DNA of 64,000 bases from the NCBI GenBank assembly GCA_964654855.1, contig CAZZJS010000001.1:372001-436000 (forward strand), in the 5' to 3' direction. The notes beneath the pieces were generated by a model. That model had not been told where the DNA came from, made no database searches, and saw only the letters and a list, made by a program, of their open reading frames with translations. This DNA comes from JALZUV01 sp964654855 (GTDB lineage: Bacteria > Pseudomonadota > Alphaproteobacteria > Rickettsiales > JALZUV01). The translations under genes were made by a program, and so were the position numbers. This document shows positions 24,043-32,625 of the stretch, one piece after another. Each line of letters opens with the position of its first letter. Position 1 is the stretch's first letter.

Positions 24043-24738
24043 ATGCCTAACTGGTACATTAAACAAAAAGATCTGCTTAATTATGTAGAGATTAACTTGC
24101 GTAATGAGGCGGTGCGTACCGAGGCCGGTGCGATGCGCTATTACCAAGGGCCAATTGAAATGAAATCAACCATGCCGACGATTAAAGGCTTTTTAAAGTC
24201 TAAGCTCGCTGGTGAGCGGGCTTTTAGGCCTGTTTATGAAGGTTCAGGTAAGCTTGTATTAGAGCCTTCTTTTAAGAACTTCTTTGAGCTCGACTTGCAT
24301 AATGAACGGTACATTCTTGATCGCGGGGCTTACTGGGCATCGGAGATGGGCGTGAATGCGGATATGTTCGTCAATAAGGTGAGTACAAGTATCTTTTCGG
24401 GTGAAGGGATTATCCAAACGGCGGTGAGTGGTACAGGTAAAGTGATCATCCAAGCACCGGGCGAGATTGAGGCAATAGATTTACGTAATGATCGCTTAGT
24501 GGTCGATGGATCATTCGCTGTGGCACGAAGTGATACGCTCGATTTCAGTATTCAGCAATCGGCACGTTCACTATTAGGTACGGTTACTTCCGGTGAAGTG
24601 CTGGTAAGCGTGTTGGAAGGGACGGGGAGGGTCTATTTAGCGCCGATTCCGAACCATACATTGATGCTACAGAATGTTATTCTCTCTTCCATGAGTAATA
24701 TGCTTGCACAGTTCCGCCCAGATAGGCACAGTGGGTAA
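24043..24738 (+). CDS. AIM24 family protein
   Basis: A 231-residue all-beta protein of the AIM24/TIGR00266 family, which forms a Trp-RNA-binding attenuator-like double-layered beta fold. Visible features are the repeated short segments GSGKLVLEP, GTGKVIIQAP and GTGRVYLAP and the ending TLMLQNVILSS. Function is unknown. The gpsA start follows after one base, so the two genes form an operon. Confidence 0.85.
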   Translation: MPNWYIKQKDLLNYVEINLRNEAVRTEAGAMRYYQGPIEMKSTMPTIKGFLKSKLAGERAFRPVYEGSGKLVLEPSFKNFFELDLHNERYILDRGAYWASEMGVNADMFVNKVSTSIFSGEGIIQTAVSGTGKVIIQAPGEIEAIDLRNDRLVVDGSFAVARSDTLDFSIQQSARSLLGTVTSGEVLVSVLEGTGRVYLAPIPNHTLMLQNVILSSMSNMLAQFRPDRHSG

Positions 24739-24739
24739 T

Positions 24740-25777
24740 ATGGCAGAGAGTACAACTAAAGTATCCGTCGTAGGTGCTGGAGGGTGGGGGACCGCCTTGG
24801 CGATAGCAGCGAACCGTGCGGGAAGTAGAGCGCAAATCTGGGCGCGTAGCGAAGGTATATGTGAGACGATTCGCCAAACGCGTACCAATGCACAATATCT
24901 GGCTGAGATTTTTATCGATCCAGATATTCGAATTACGAGCAATCTAGCCGATGTGCGCGATTCGGATTTTATCATCCTCGCTGTGCCGGCGCAGAATATG
25001 CGCGCTATCTGCATTACTCTAGCCGATGTTCTACCGCCTGAAACACCGCTCGTAATTGCGAGCAAAGGGATTGAGCGTGGTAGTCTGTCGCTTATGCATG
25101 AGGTGGTTGAGTCCACCTTACCGGATAATCCAATCCTAGTGCTTTCAGGGCCTAATTTCGCTACTGAAGTTGCACGTGGTTTGCCGACAGCGACCACTAT
25201 CGCTAGCCGTAAGGATACGATTGCTAATCAATTTATCTACGCTATCGGCGGTAAGTTTTTCCGTCCTTATTATACCGATGATATTATTTCCACTCAGGTA
25301 GGGGGTGCTGTGAAGAACGTTATCGCCATTGCTTGCGGTGTGGCAATTGGTATGGGGTATGGCGAAAATGCGCGTGCAGCACTTATGACTCGTGGATTAG
25401 CCGAAATGATGCGCTTATCAGAAGCGCTAGGCGGGCGGCGTGAGAACTTAATGGGGCTTTCCGGTATGGGAGACCTTGTGCTGACTTGCTCTAGTACGCA
25501 ATCGCGGAACTTCTCTTATGGGGTACGCTTAGCGGATAAGAAGCAAGAGATGGAAGGTTTGCAGGCTAAAAATTCGCTTGCAGAAGGTGCGGTGACCGCA
25601 GAATCTGTTTCATTGCTCTCTGAACAACTCAGCGTACCAATGCCGCTTTGTAATTCTATCTCGCGCATTATTCATAAAGGGGTTGATATTGATGAAACAA
25701 TTGAGGAGCTCCTATCCCGTCCGTTCGTTATGGATGTAGAGCAGAGTAGTATCCGAAAAGCGGTAGTTAATTCTTAA
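24740..25777 (+). CDS. gpsA: NAD(P)-dependent glycerol-3-phosphate dehydrogenase
   Basis: GpsA reduces dihydroxyacetone phosphate to sn-glycerol-3-phosphate for phospholipid synthesis. The 345-residue protein begins MAESTTKVSVVGAGGWGTAL with the GxGxxG nucleotide motif, and has the catalytic VGGAVKNVIAIACGVA segment and GLSGMGDLVLTC. The frame is open to an ATG at 24704 inside AIM24, but the ATG at 24740 gives the standard N-terminus. The downstream Pho-like array begins 3 bases after the stop. Confidence 0.97.
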   Translation: MAESTTKVSVVGAGGWGTALAIAANRAGSRAQIWARSEGICETIRQTRTNAQYLAEIFIDPDIRITSNLADVRDSDFIILAVPAQNMRAICITLADVLPPETPLVIASKGIERGSLSLMHEVVESTLPDNPILVLSGPNFATEVARGLPTATTIASRKDTIANQFIYAIGGKFFRPYYTDDIISTQVGGAVKNVIAIACGVAIGMGYGENARAALMTRGLAEMMRLSEALGGRRENLMGLSGMGDLVLTCSSTQSRNFSYGVRLADKKQEMEGLQAKNSLAEGAVTAESVSLLSEQLSVPMPLCNSISRIIHKGVDIDETIEELLSRPFVMDVEQSSIRKAVVNS

Positions 25778-25779
25778 CG

Positions 25780-25846
25780 CGTTAACTATTTCGTAACCGT
25801 TTTGTCATCATTCTGTCATTATGGCGTCACATAGGTTCTGTATGTT
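25780..25846 (+). promoter_or_regulatory. Candidate multi-unit Pho-box promoter of the 167-aa gene
   Basis: Half-sites at an exact 11-base period: CGTTAAC (25780), TCGTAAC (25791), TTGTCAT (25802), CTGTCAT (25813) and GCGTCAC (25824). A -10-like TATGTT follows at 25841-25846, ten bases after the last unit. The three central units are strong and the outer ones weaker. This is the best Pho-box-like array in the window. Confidence 0.68.
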
Positions 25847-25891
25847 AGTCTTAAGAAATAGAAGTTCTCGGAAGATGAGAAGGAGTAAGAT

Positions 25892-26395
25892 ATGACTGAT
25901 AAGATGGAAGAATACAGACAGCAATATGATGAGCTAATGAAGCTCTATGATTATGCTGATGAGCTGGTGATGACGATCGAGAGCGATTTTGTTGATTCTG
26001 CTCAGGCACAGCTATCGCTGGTAGAGCCATTGATTAGTCAGTTAGAGGAATCAACTGAGGTTCTGACAGAAGAGTTTATCCACTTTGCCGACGGAAAAGA
26101 CCAAAAAGCGTCACGTGGACGAATCGAAAAAGCGTTGCGTAAAGTCTACACTTCGATTGATGATTACACCCTGAAATTGCATGGTAGTTTGAAGAAAAAG
26201 GCCCGTGGCGTACAGAATATTGCGGATGCTATTATCTTGAGAATAAAAGAAAAAATGGAAGAAGTGATTGTTATCTTTCTTCACTTTACACAGCTTTCAC
26301 TCGACCGCGTGATGCATAAGCACGAACTGGAGGAAATTAAAAGAAATCAACAACATGTCTTTTTTCAGTTGCATAATTTATCGCAACAGCATTAA
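25892..26395 (+). CDS. Uncharacterised 167-aa helical protein under a Pho-like promoter
   Basis: No recognised family. The protein is polar and highly charged, lacks signal peptide, membrane segments and Cys, and looks all-helical, with acidic stretches near the N-terminus (ELMKLYDYADELVMTIESD) and a basic centre (GRIEKALRKVY, LKKKARGVQ). A helical bundle is likely. Ideal AAGGAG Shine-Dalgarno. It is monocistronic, with the strongest Pho-like array upstream and a terminator downstream. Some helical phosphate-stress proteins such as PhoU have a similar feel, but I see no PhoU signature and make no such call. Confidence 0.72.
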   Translation: MTDKMEEYRQQYDELMKLYDYADELVMTIESDFVDSAQAQLSLVEPLISQLEESTEVLTEEFIHFADGKDQKASRGRIEKALRKVYTSIDDYTLKLHGSLKKKARGVQNIADAIILRIKEKMEEVIVIFLHFTQLSLDRVMHKHELEEIKRNQQHVFFQLHNLSQQH

Positions 26396-26422
26396 ATGCA
26401 AATCACAGTTTCCCCACCTTGT

Positions 26423-26452
26423 GCCGGCGTGTTTTCATGCCGGCCTTTTTTT
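26423..26452 (+). terminator. Intrinsic terminator after the 167-aa gene
   Basis: GCCGGC (26423-26428) pairs with GCCGGC (26439-26444), extended inward by three pairs to a TTTT loop, then a run of seven T. Confidence 0.9.
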
Positions 26453-26469
26453 GTCTAATATTTGAGCAT

Positions 26470-26498
26470 AAAAAAACCGACCTGATTTCTCAGGCCGG
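26470..26498 (-). terminator. Intrinsic terminator of the Ala-rich repeat gene
   Basis: On the minus strand, a nine-position stem with one mismatch (CCGGCCTGA with TCAGGTCGG) and loop GAAA is followed by a run of T. It lies 30 bases after the stop at 26528. Confidence 0.85.
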
Positions 26499-26527
26499 CT
26501 TTCTTGAATTCGCTTAAAGCTAAAAGA

Positions 26528-27253
26528 TTAGTTAGCGAGCTGTGCGTCGAGTGCTTTCGCAGCAGCTTCAGCTTCAGCATCTAGCTCAGATACAGCGATA
26601 GAAGAAGCTTTCTCAGTCGCTTTTTCCATCATGCTATCTTTAGACATACTGCTTAGCTCATCAGCTGCAGCTTCAACTTTTTTCGCAGCGTCCATTGCAT
26701 CATTTGCAGTGTCCGTCATGCCTTTAGTAGCAGAATCTAGCGTGTTGCTTGCTGCATCAGTTGTTGCGTCCATTGCATCTTTAGCCATGCCAGTCGTTGC
26801 ATTGGCAGCATCTGTAGCGATATCAGCCGTTGCATCCATCGCATCTTTCGCCATGTCAGTCGTTGCATTTACAGCAGAGCCAGCGGCATCAACTGTTGCG
26901 CTTGCGGCGTCTGTAGCCATATCAGCAACAGAACCAGCCGCGTTAGCAGTTGCATCTACAGCAGAACCGGCGGCATCAACCGTTGCGCTTGCCGCATCAG
27001 TTGCCATATCAGCAACAGAGCCAGCAGCGTTAGCAGTTGCATCTACAGCAGAGCCAGCAGCGTCAACCGTTGCGTTTGCCGCATCAGAAACAAGGTCTGT
27101 TGCGCCAGAGGCAATATCGCCAACACCGTCAGTTACGTTGCTTGCTGCTTCAGTGATGCCATCAGTGAAGCTCTTATCACCGGACATAGTGTTTGCGCCG
27201 ATGATAACAAAGGCAAGAATAATTGCCAAAATTACAATTGTAGTCGATTTCAT
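26528..27253 (-). CDS. Membrane-anchored Ala-rich repeat protein (LEA/apolipoprotein-like)
   Basis: A 241-residue protein made mainly of Ala, Asp, Thr, Ser and Val. Residues 4-20 are a hydrophobic signal-anchor. The rest should form long amphipathic helices with a small-residue face. Residues 63-91 and 92-120 are identical 29-residue copies (starting VDAAGSAVDATANAAGSV), followed by partial, diverged units (ATTDMAKDAMDAT, ATTGMAKDAMDAT). The pattern resembles LEA-type stress proteins or lipid-binding helices, but I cannot assign a family. There is no Cys. It stands alone between a terminator and the rimP leader. Confidence 0.75.
   Translation of the reverse strand: MKSTTIVILAIILAFVIIGANTMSGDKSFTDGITEAASNVTDGVGDIASGATDLVSDAANATVDAAGSAVDATANAAGSVADMATDAASATVDAAGSAVDATANAAGSVADMATDAASATVDAAGSAVNATTDMAKDAMDATADIATDAANATTGMAKDAMDATTDAASNTLDSATKGMTDTANDAMDAAKKVEAAADELSSMSKDSMMEKATEKASSIAVSELDAEAEAAAKALDAQLAN
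26894..27067 (-). repeat. 87-bp coding tandem duplication
   Basis: Two adjacent 87-base copies encode the identical 29-residue units of the Ala-rich protein, differing only by scattered synonymous bases. Identity of the protein with silent DNA differences suggests selection on the repeat sequence after duplication. Confidence 0.88.
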
Positions 27254-27368
27254 AATACCAACCCTCTTTCTATAAAGTTATTACTCGCCTTCTCTATAGA
27301 GTTTTCAAATAAAGTGAAGCGTTTTTTACGGATTTTACTTGTGTTTTGTTTCATGAGGGAGTAACTAA

Positions 27369-27406
27369 CCACCATAAGAGGTGGGCGAGAGCCCGCCTTT
27401 TCTTTT
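27369..27406 (+). promoter_or_regulatory. Terminator-like hairpin with competing stem in the rimP leader
   Basis: AAGAGGTGGGC (27376-27386) pairs with GCCCGCCTTTT (27391-27401, loop GAGA, a few wobbles) and is followed by TCTTTT. CCACC (27369-27373) can instead pair with GGTGG (27380-27384), destroying that stem. This has the form of a transcription attenuator 14-20 bases before the rimP start. No leader peptide or protein-binding site is recognised, so the control mechanism is inference. Confidence 0.5.
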
Positions 27407-27419
27407 GGAAAATTTAAGG

Positions 27420-27962
27420 ATGAGCATGCAACTAAACAGCATACATCAATCTATCGGACCTATTATCGAACCTAGTGTCGAGGCAATGGGGTACCGTTTA
27501 GTACGTATTATTTGGCAGGGCAGTGAGAAGCGCCGCATCCTGCAAATCATGATTGAGCGCCTGGATGGAGCTGAAATGACGGTAGATGATTGTTCAGAAA
27601 CAAGTCACATGGTTTCCGCACTGCTTGATGTGAAAGATCCTATTGATGGTGCTTATGAACTAGAAGTGAGCAGCCCTGGCGTAGACCGCCCGCTTATGAA
27701 TGAAGCGGATTTTAATGATTATGTTGGCCATGAAGTAAAAGTGGAAATGGCCATACCGCAAGAAGGACGTCGTCGTTTCCGCAGTGGAATTGAGCAAGCG
27801 AAAGACGGAATTGTCATATTAGTCAATGGAGGCGAGAGATTCGAGCTGCCCTTGGATGAGATGGCTTCTGCTAAATTAGTGATGACCGATGAGCTGATGG
27901 AAGATATGGCGCAACGGATGGAACAGAAATCTGCAGAAGTAGAAAATAACGCAAACGCATAA
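27420..27962 (+). CDS. rimP: Ribosome maturation factor RimP
   Basis: RimP assists 30S subunit maturation. The protein of about 180 residues shows IIEPSVEAMGYRLVRIIW and the core VDDCSETSHMVSALLDV, then LEVSSPGVDRPL, all typical. The start could be ATG 27420 or ATG 27426; the AAGG just before favours the second. The frame stays open to 27381 but that stretch is the hairpin leader. First gene of the operon continuing to nusA after 24 bases. Confidence 0.95.
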   Translation: MSMQLNSIHQSIGPIIEPSVEAMGYRLVRIIWQGSEKRRILQIMIERLDGAEMTVDDCSETSHMVSALLDVKDPIDGAYELEVSSPGVDRPLMNEADFNDYVGHEVKVEMAIPQEGRRRFRSGIEQAKDGIVILVNGGERFELPLDEMASAKLVMTDELMEDMAQRMEQKSAEVENNANA

Positions 27963-27986
27963 TGAGAGATAAATAGAGGTAGGATT

Positions 27987-29528
27987 ATGGCATTTGGTGG
28001 AACAGAATTAGTGCAAATTGCAGACGCAGTAGCACGTGAAAAAGGAATCGGTAAGGAAACCGTTCTAGAAGCGATGGAAAATGCGATTCAGGTTGCTGCT
28101 CGTCGTAAATACGGTGCTGAGCATGATATTCGTGCGGAAATGAATCCTAAAAACGGCAGAATTACGCTGTTTAAAGTGGTGACTGTCGTTGAAGATGATC
28201 ATGAATTTGAAGAAGAGGATGATCAGTTTAAAATGCTTCGTGTAACGGAAGCGAAAAAAGATGATGCGGCTCTAGAAGTAGGTTCTGAAATTAAAGATGA
28301 GCTTCCGCCCATCGATTTCGGTCGTATTGCGGCGCAAAGTGCTAAGCAAGTGATCGTACAAAAAGTACGTGATGCTGAGCGTGAAGTGCAGTTTGAAGAG
28401 TTTAAAGACAAAATGGGACAGATTGCTTCCGGTGTCGTTAAACGTATGGAATATGGTAACGTGATTGTTGATTTCGGTAAAACCGAGTGCATTATTCGTC
28501 GCGATCAGCTTATCCCGCGTGAAGCTTTCCGTATGGGTGATCGTATCCGTGCTTATATCGCTGATGTAGATAAAGAGCGCCAAGGGCCGCAAATTTTTCT
28601 TTCTCGTACGCACCCTGACTTCATGAAGAAGCTTTTCTCTCAAGAAGTGCCTGAAATTTATGATGGTTTGGTCGATATTAAAGCCGTGGCACGTGATCCT
28701 GGTTCGCGTGCAAAAATTGCGGTTTACACGCAAGATGCGAGCGTAAACCCAATTCTTGCTTGTGTTGGTGTGCGTGGTTCACGTGTGCAAGCCGTTGTGA
28801 GTGAATTACAGGGTGAGAAGGTTGATATCGTTGAATGGTCGCCAGATCCGGCAACATTTGTCGTAAACGCACTTTCTTCTGCTGAAGTAGCGAAGGTTGT
28901 AATCGATGAAGATGATAACCGTATTGAAGTAGTGGTGCCAGATGATCAACTCAGTCTTGCAATTGGTCGTCGTGGTCAGAATGTACGTCTTGCATCGCAG
29001 CTTTGTGGCTGGCGTATCGATATTCTGACTGAGGAAGAAGAGTCAGAACGTCGTGCAGGCGAGTTTAACCGCCTATCTGAAATGTTTGTAAATGCCTTGA
29101 ACGTAGAAGAAGTGATCGCACATCTTCTCGTATCAGAAGGTTTCTCAAGCGTAGAAGAAGCAGCGTTTGTTCCGGTTGAAGATTTGGCCAATATCGAAGG
29201 GTTTGACGAAGATATTGCGGGAGAACTTCAGTCACGTGCGAAAGATTGGATCGAGCAACAGCGTGTTGAAACGCAAAACAAATTGCGTGAAATGGGTGTG
29301 AGTGATGATCTTGTTGAGTTTGAAGGAATCTCTAATGAAGATCTTCTTAAGCTCGCTGAGAATGGCGTGAAATCATTGGATGATTTTGCTGATCTTGCGC
29401 GCGATGAATATCGTGATTTCTTACCGAAATCACCGCTGCATGATGATGAGATTGATGATCTTATCATGCGTGCGCGTGCGCATTGGTTCGAAGATGAAGA
29501 TACAGGTAGTAAATCTGAGTCCGCATAA
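27987..29528 (+). CDS. nusA: Transcription termination/antitermination protein NusA
   Basis: NusA binds RNA polymerase and modulates pausing, termination and antitermination. The 513-residue protein has the N-terminal RNAP-binding domain (about 1-130), an S1 domain (GVVKRMEYGNVIVDFG), two KH domains (DPGSRAKIAVY and SLAIGRRGQNVRLASQL), and two C-terminal helix-hairpin-helix repeats (SVEEAAFVPVEDLANIEGFD, then SNEDLLKLAENGVKSLDDFA). Full length. ylxR overlaps its 3' end. Confidence 0.97.
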   Translation: MAFGGTELVQIADAVAREKGIGKETVLEAMENAIQVAARRKYGAEHDIRAEMNPKNGRITLFKVVTVVEDDHEFEEEDDQFKMLRVTEAKKDDAALEVGSEIKDELPPIDFGRIAAQSAKQVIVQKVRDAEREVQFEEFKDKMGQIASGVVKRMEYGNVIVDFGKTECIIRRDQLIPREAFRMGDRIRAYIADVDKERQGPQIFLSRTHPDFMKKLFSQEVPEIYDGLVDIKAVARDPGSRAKIAVYTQDASVNPILACVGVRGSRVQAVVSELQGEKVDIVEWSPDPATFVVNALSSAEVAKVVIDEDDNRIEVVVPDDQLSLAIGRRGQNVRLASQLCGWRIDILTEEEESERRAGEFNRLSEMFVNALNVEEVIAHLLVSEGFSSVEEAAFVPVEDLANIEGFDEDIAGELQSRAKDWIEQQRVETQNKLREMGVSDDLVEFEGISNEDLLKLAENGVKSLDDFADLARDEYRDFLPKSPLHDDEIDDLIMRARAHWFEDEDTGSKSESA

Positions 29529-30135
29529 TCACAGTTTAGAATCAGAGACAACGTCGCAGGGGGGGGGCTTGCGACGTTGTGTCGTTACAGGGGAGTCTTT
29601 CCCGCGTGACGAGCTTTTGCGCTTTGTCGCTTCACCTGGTGGCGTGATTACCTTTGATGTAAAGCGTAATCTTCCGGGGCGTGGTATCTGGGTTTATCCT
29701 CACAAAATGCAGGTTGAACAAGCGATCTCTCATAATCTTTTTGCACGTGGTGCAAAACAGTCCGTCACGGTGCCGGATGGTTTGTTGGAGAAGGTTCAAA
29801 GTACGCTCAAACAACGCTTTTTGAACCTATTGCAACGTGCGTTGCAAAGTCGTGAAATGGTTAATGGGTTTGAGAAGGTTGCATCGGCGCTTAGAGCGGG
29901 TGAAAGCCGCCTTTTAATCCATGCCAGTGATGCAGCTGAAGATGGCGTTTCGAAGCTTAATAAGCTAGCAGAGGAAACCGTCAAAATTATCCAACCTGTT
30001 CCACGGGATGAAATGTCGGGTGTGTTGAATATTGCTAATCCAGTGCATTTATCCGTAAAATCTTCAGGGTTGGCAAAATCAATTAGGCAATCTTATGAGG
30101 TCTGGGCTGGATTTATCGAAATAGATAGGTTATAA
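29494..30135 (+). CDS. RNA-binding protein, YlxR (DUF448) plus L7Ae-like domain
   Basis: A 213-residue fusion. The N-terminal YlxR domain (RRCVVTGESFPRDELLRFV, then GRGIWVYPHK) binds RNase P RNA in known homologues (RnpM). The C-terminal half has an L7Ae-like RNA-binding fold with Ala/Leu-rich helices. I choose ATG 29494, which overlaps the nusA end by 35 bases, since the next in-frame start comes too late to keep the domain; the frame is open further upstream inside nusA. A nine-G run inside a perfect hairpin lies just after the nusA stop, in the linker before the RRC motif. Confidence 0.85.
   Translation: MKIQVVNLSPHNHSLESETTSQGGGLRRCVVTGESFPRDELLRFVASPGGVITFDVKRNLPGRGIWVYPHKMQVEQAISHNLFARGAKQSVTVPDGLLEKVQSTLKQRFLNLLQRALQSREMVNGFEKVASALRAGESRLLIHASDAAEDGVSKLNKLAEETVKIIQPVPRDEMSGVLNIANPVHLSVKSSGLAKSIRQSYEVWAGFIEIDRL
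29548..29580. repeat. Perfect 11-bp inverted repeat with a nine-G loop
   Basis: ACAACGTCGCA (29548-29558) and TGCGACGTTGT (29570-29580) pair without mismatch around a loop of nine consecutive G plus CT. It lies inside the early ylxR coding region, 20 bases after the nusA stop. Confidence 0.92.
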
Positions 30136-30161
30136 GCGCGAACGCAGAGTATAAAGGTATT

Positions 30162-32615
30162 ATGGCAGATAAAGATAACAGTTCGAAGTCGACGCTCAAA
30201 ATTGGGCCAAGCAAACTTTCCCTCACCAAAACGGTGGAAGGTGGTAAAGTAACGCAAAACTTCCAACGTGGACGTTCTAAGACGGTCACCGTTGAAGTGC
30301 GAAAAACTCGTAATTACAGCCGTGATGGCGGCGAGATGAAGCGTGAAGCGACGGCAGGAAATGCAGGTCTAAGTGCACGTGAGCAAGAAGCACGTTTGAA
30401 AGCGTTGCAAGCGGCGGAAGCAGCTAAAGAAGATAAAAAAGAGGTTAACCAACCTCCGGTTCAAGCGGCTGTAAAAGTCCGTGAAAAGCAAAAGTCAGAC
30501 TCTGATATTATTGAACCTGAAAAGCCAGTGATTGAGCCGCCTGTTGTTAAGCCAGCGGCAAAAAAGAAACCAGAGCCTAAGGCAACTCCTTCCCATCCAA
30601 CTCATAAAAAAGCGGATGATAAAAAAGGTAATAATAGAGGTGATCGTTCCAACAAAATGAAGTTGGGTAGCAATGTTCGTCGTGGCGGTAAAATGACCGT
30701 GACTCAGGCGCTTAACTATGGTGATGGGCAGCGTCAGCGTTCGCTAGCATCGGTTAAACGTGCGCGTGAAAAGGCAAAACGTGCAGAAATGGGCTTGGTT
30801 GATGAGCCGCGTGAGAAGCGTATCCGCGATGTTGTCGTGCCTGAAGCAATTACAGTGCAAGAACTAGCCAACCGTATGGCAGAGCGTGCCGTTGATGTGG
30901 TTAAAGAGTTAATGAAAATGGGTTCTATGGTAACGGTTAATCAAACGATTGATCAAGATACTGCAGAACTTATCGTAGAAGAATTCGGCCATCGCATTAA
31001 GCGTGTTTCTGAAGGTGATGTTGAGAATGTCCTTATCCAACAAGAAGATGATAACCCAGAAGATCTAAAGCCACGTCCGCCTGTCGTTACAGTGATGGGT
31101 CATGTTGATCATGGTAAAACCTCATTGCTTGATGCATTGCGTAAAACCGATGTAGCTGCCGGCGAAGCAGGTGGTATTACTCAGCATATTGGTGCCTATC
31201 AGGTGAATATGGAAAATGGTGATAAAATTACCTTCCTTGATACACCTGGTCACGAAGCCTTTACGGCGATGCGTTCACGTGGTGCTCAAGCGACCGATAT
31301 TGTTATCCTCGTAGTGGCGGCTGATGATGGCATCATGCCACAAACTGAAGAAGCAATTAACCACTCTAAAGCAGCGGGTGTGCCGATCATTGTTGCCATC
31401 AATAAGATGGATAAAGAGGGCGCTAACCCTGATAAAGTGAAAAATGAACTTATGGCTCATGAGCTCATCGCTGAAGATTTCGGTGGTGATACGATGATGG
31501 TTGAGGTCTCGGCGATTAACGGTACGAATCTCGATAAGCTCGAAGAAGCGATTCTTTTGACCTCTGAAATGTCTGAATTCAAAGCGAATCCAGATCGTCG
31601 TGCAAGCGGTGTCGTGGTGGAATCTAAGGTGGAGCCTGGCCGTGGTACGGTGGCGACTGTTTTGGTACGTAACGGTACGCTGAGAGTTGGTGAAATTTTA
31701 GTCGCTGGCTCGTCTTACGGTAAGGTCCGTGCGATGATTGACGATAAAGGCAATCACGTGAAAGAAGCGGGCCCAGCCATGCCGGTAGAGGTGCTTGGCT
31801 TGAATGAGCCGCCTGAAGCAGGTGACGAAATGGGCGCGGTTGAAGATGAGAAAACCGCTCGCGATATTACTGAATATCGTGTTCAGAAGAACAAAAACCT
31901 TAAAGCCGCTGGCGGTATTCAAAGCATGGAGCAACTCTTTGCTTCTGCGAAGAATTCTGAAAAGAAAGAACTTCCTGTTATCCTTAAAACCGATGTTCAA
32001 GGTTCAGCAGAAGCGATTACGGGCAGCCTTGCGAAGCTGGATAATGAAGAAATTTCGACTCGTGTGATTCACTCCGCAGTGGGTGGTATTTCAGAATCGG
32101 ATGTGGCTCTCGCACAAACGACGGGTGCAAGTATTATCGCCTTTAACGTACGTGCTAATAAGCAGGCTAAAGAGCTAGCTGATAAAGAAGGTATTGAGAT
32201 TCGCTATTATTCGATTATCTACGATGTGGTGGATGAAATTAAGGCGCTTATGTCTGGCCTTCTATCACCTAAGAAACAAGAGAACTTTATTGGTTACGCT
32301 GAAATTCGCGAAGTCTTTAACATTACCAAGGCGGGTAAAGTCGGTGGTTGTATGGTGACAGAAGGTATCGTGAAACGTGGCGCAGGTGTTCGCTTGCTCC
32401 GTGACGATGTTGTGATCCATGAAGGTACGCTCAAAACGCTCAAGCGCTTCAAAGACGAAGTGAAAGAAGTGAAGAATGGCTACGAATGTGGTATGGCGTT
32501 CGAAAATTACGAAGATATCAAAGCGGGTGACGTGATTGAGGCATTCGAAATTGAAGAAGTCAGCCGTACGGTAGACGATGTTGCGGCTGAAGAGGCCAAA
32601 GCGAAAAAGGCGTAA
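30162..32615 (+). CDS. infB: Translation initiation factor IF-2
   Basis: IF-2 is the GTPase that brings fMet-tRNA to the ribosome and promotes subunit joining. The 817-residue protein has a long charged N-terminal region (about 1-215), the IF2_N module (ITVQELANRMAERAVDVVKE), the G domain with GHVDHGKTSLLD (G1), DTPGHEAF (G3) and NKMDK (G4), then beta-barrel domains. Full length for an alphaproteobacterium. rbfA follows after 10 bases. Confidence 0.98.
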   Translation: MADKDNSSKSTLKIGPSKLSLTKTVEGGKVTQNFQRGRSKTVTVEVRKTRNYSRDGGEMKREATAGNAGLSAREQEARLKALQAAEAAKEDKKEVNQPPVQAAVKVREKQKSDSDIIEPEKPVIEPPVVKPAAKKKPEPKATPSHPTHKKADDKKGNNRGDRSNKMKLGSNVRRGGKMTVTQALNYGDGQRQRSLASVKRAREKAKRAEMGLVDEPREKRIRDVVVPEAITVQELANRMAERAVDVVKELMKMGSMVTVNQTIDQDTAELIVEEFGHRIKRVSEGDVENVLIQQEDDNPEDLKPRPPVVTVMGHVDHGKTSLLDALRKTDVAAGEAGGITQHIGAYQVNMENGDKITFLDTPGHEAFTAMRSRGAQATDIVILVVAADDGIMPQTEEAINHSKAAGVPIIVAINKMDKEGANPDKVKNELMAHELIAEDFGGDTMMVEVSAINGTNLDKLEEAILLTSEMSEFKANPDRRASGVVVESKVEPGRGTVATVLVRNGTLRVGEILVAGSSYGKVRAMIDDKGNHVKEAGPAMPVEVLGLNEPPEAGDEMGAVEDEKTARDITEYRVQKNKNLKAAGGIQSMEQLFASAKNSEKKELPVILKTDVQGSAEAITGSLAKLDNEEISTRVIHSAVGGISESDVALAQTTGASIIAFNVRANKQAKELADKEGIEIRYYSIIYDVVDEIKALMSGLLSPKKQENFIGYAEIREVFNITKAGKVGGCMVTEGIVKRGAGVRLLRDDVVIHEGTLKTLKRFKDEVKEVKNGYECGMAFENYEDIKAGDVIEAFEIEEVSRTVDDVAAEEAKAKKA

Positions 32616-32625
32616 GGTAAATGTT

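Noticed and set aside
26631..27275. A 214-codon plus-strand Ser/Ala-rich frame
   Set aside because: It is the antisense of the Ala-rich repeat gene and exists only because of the codon composition.
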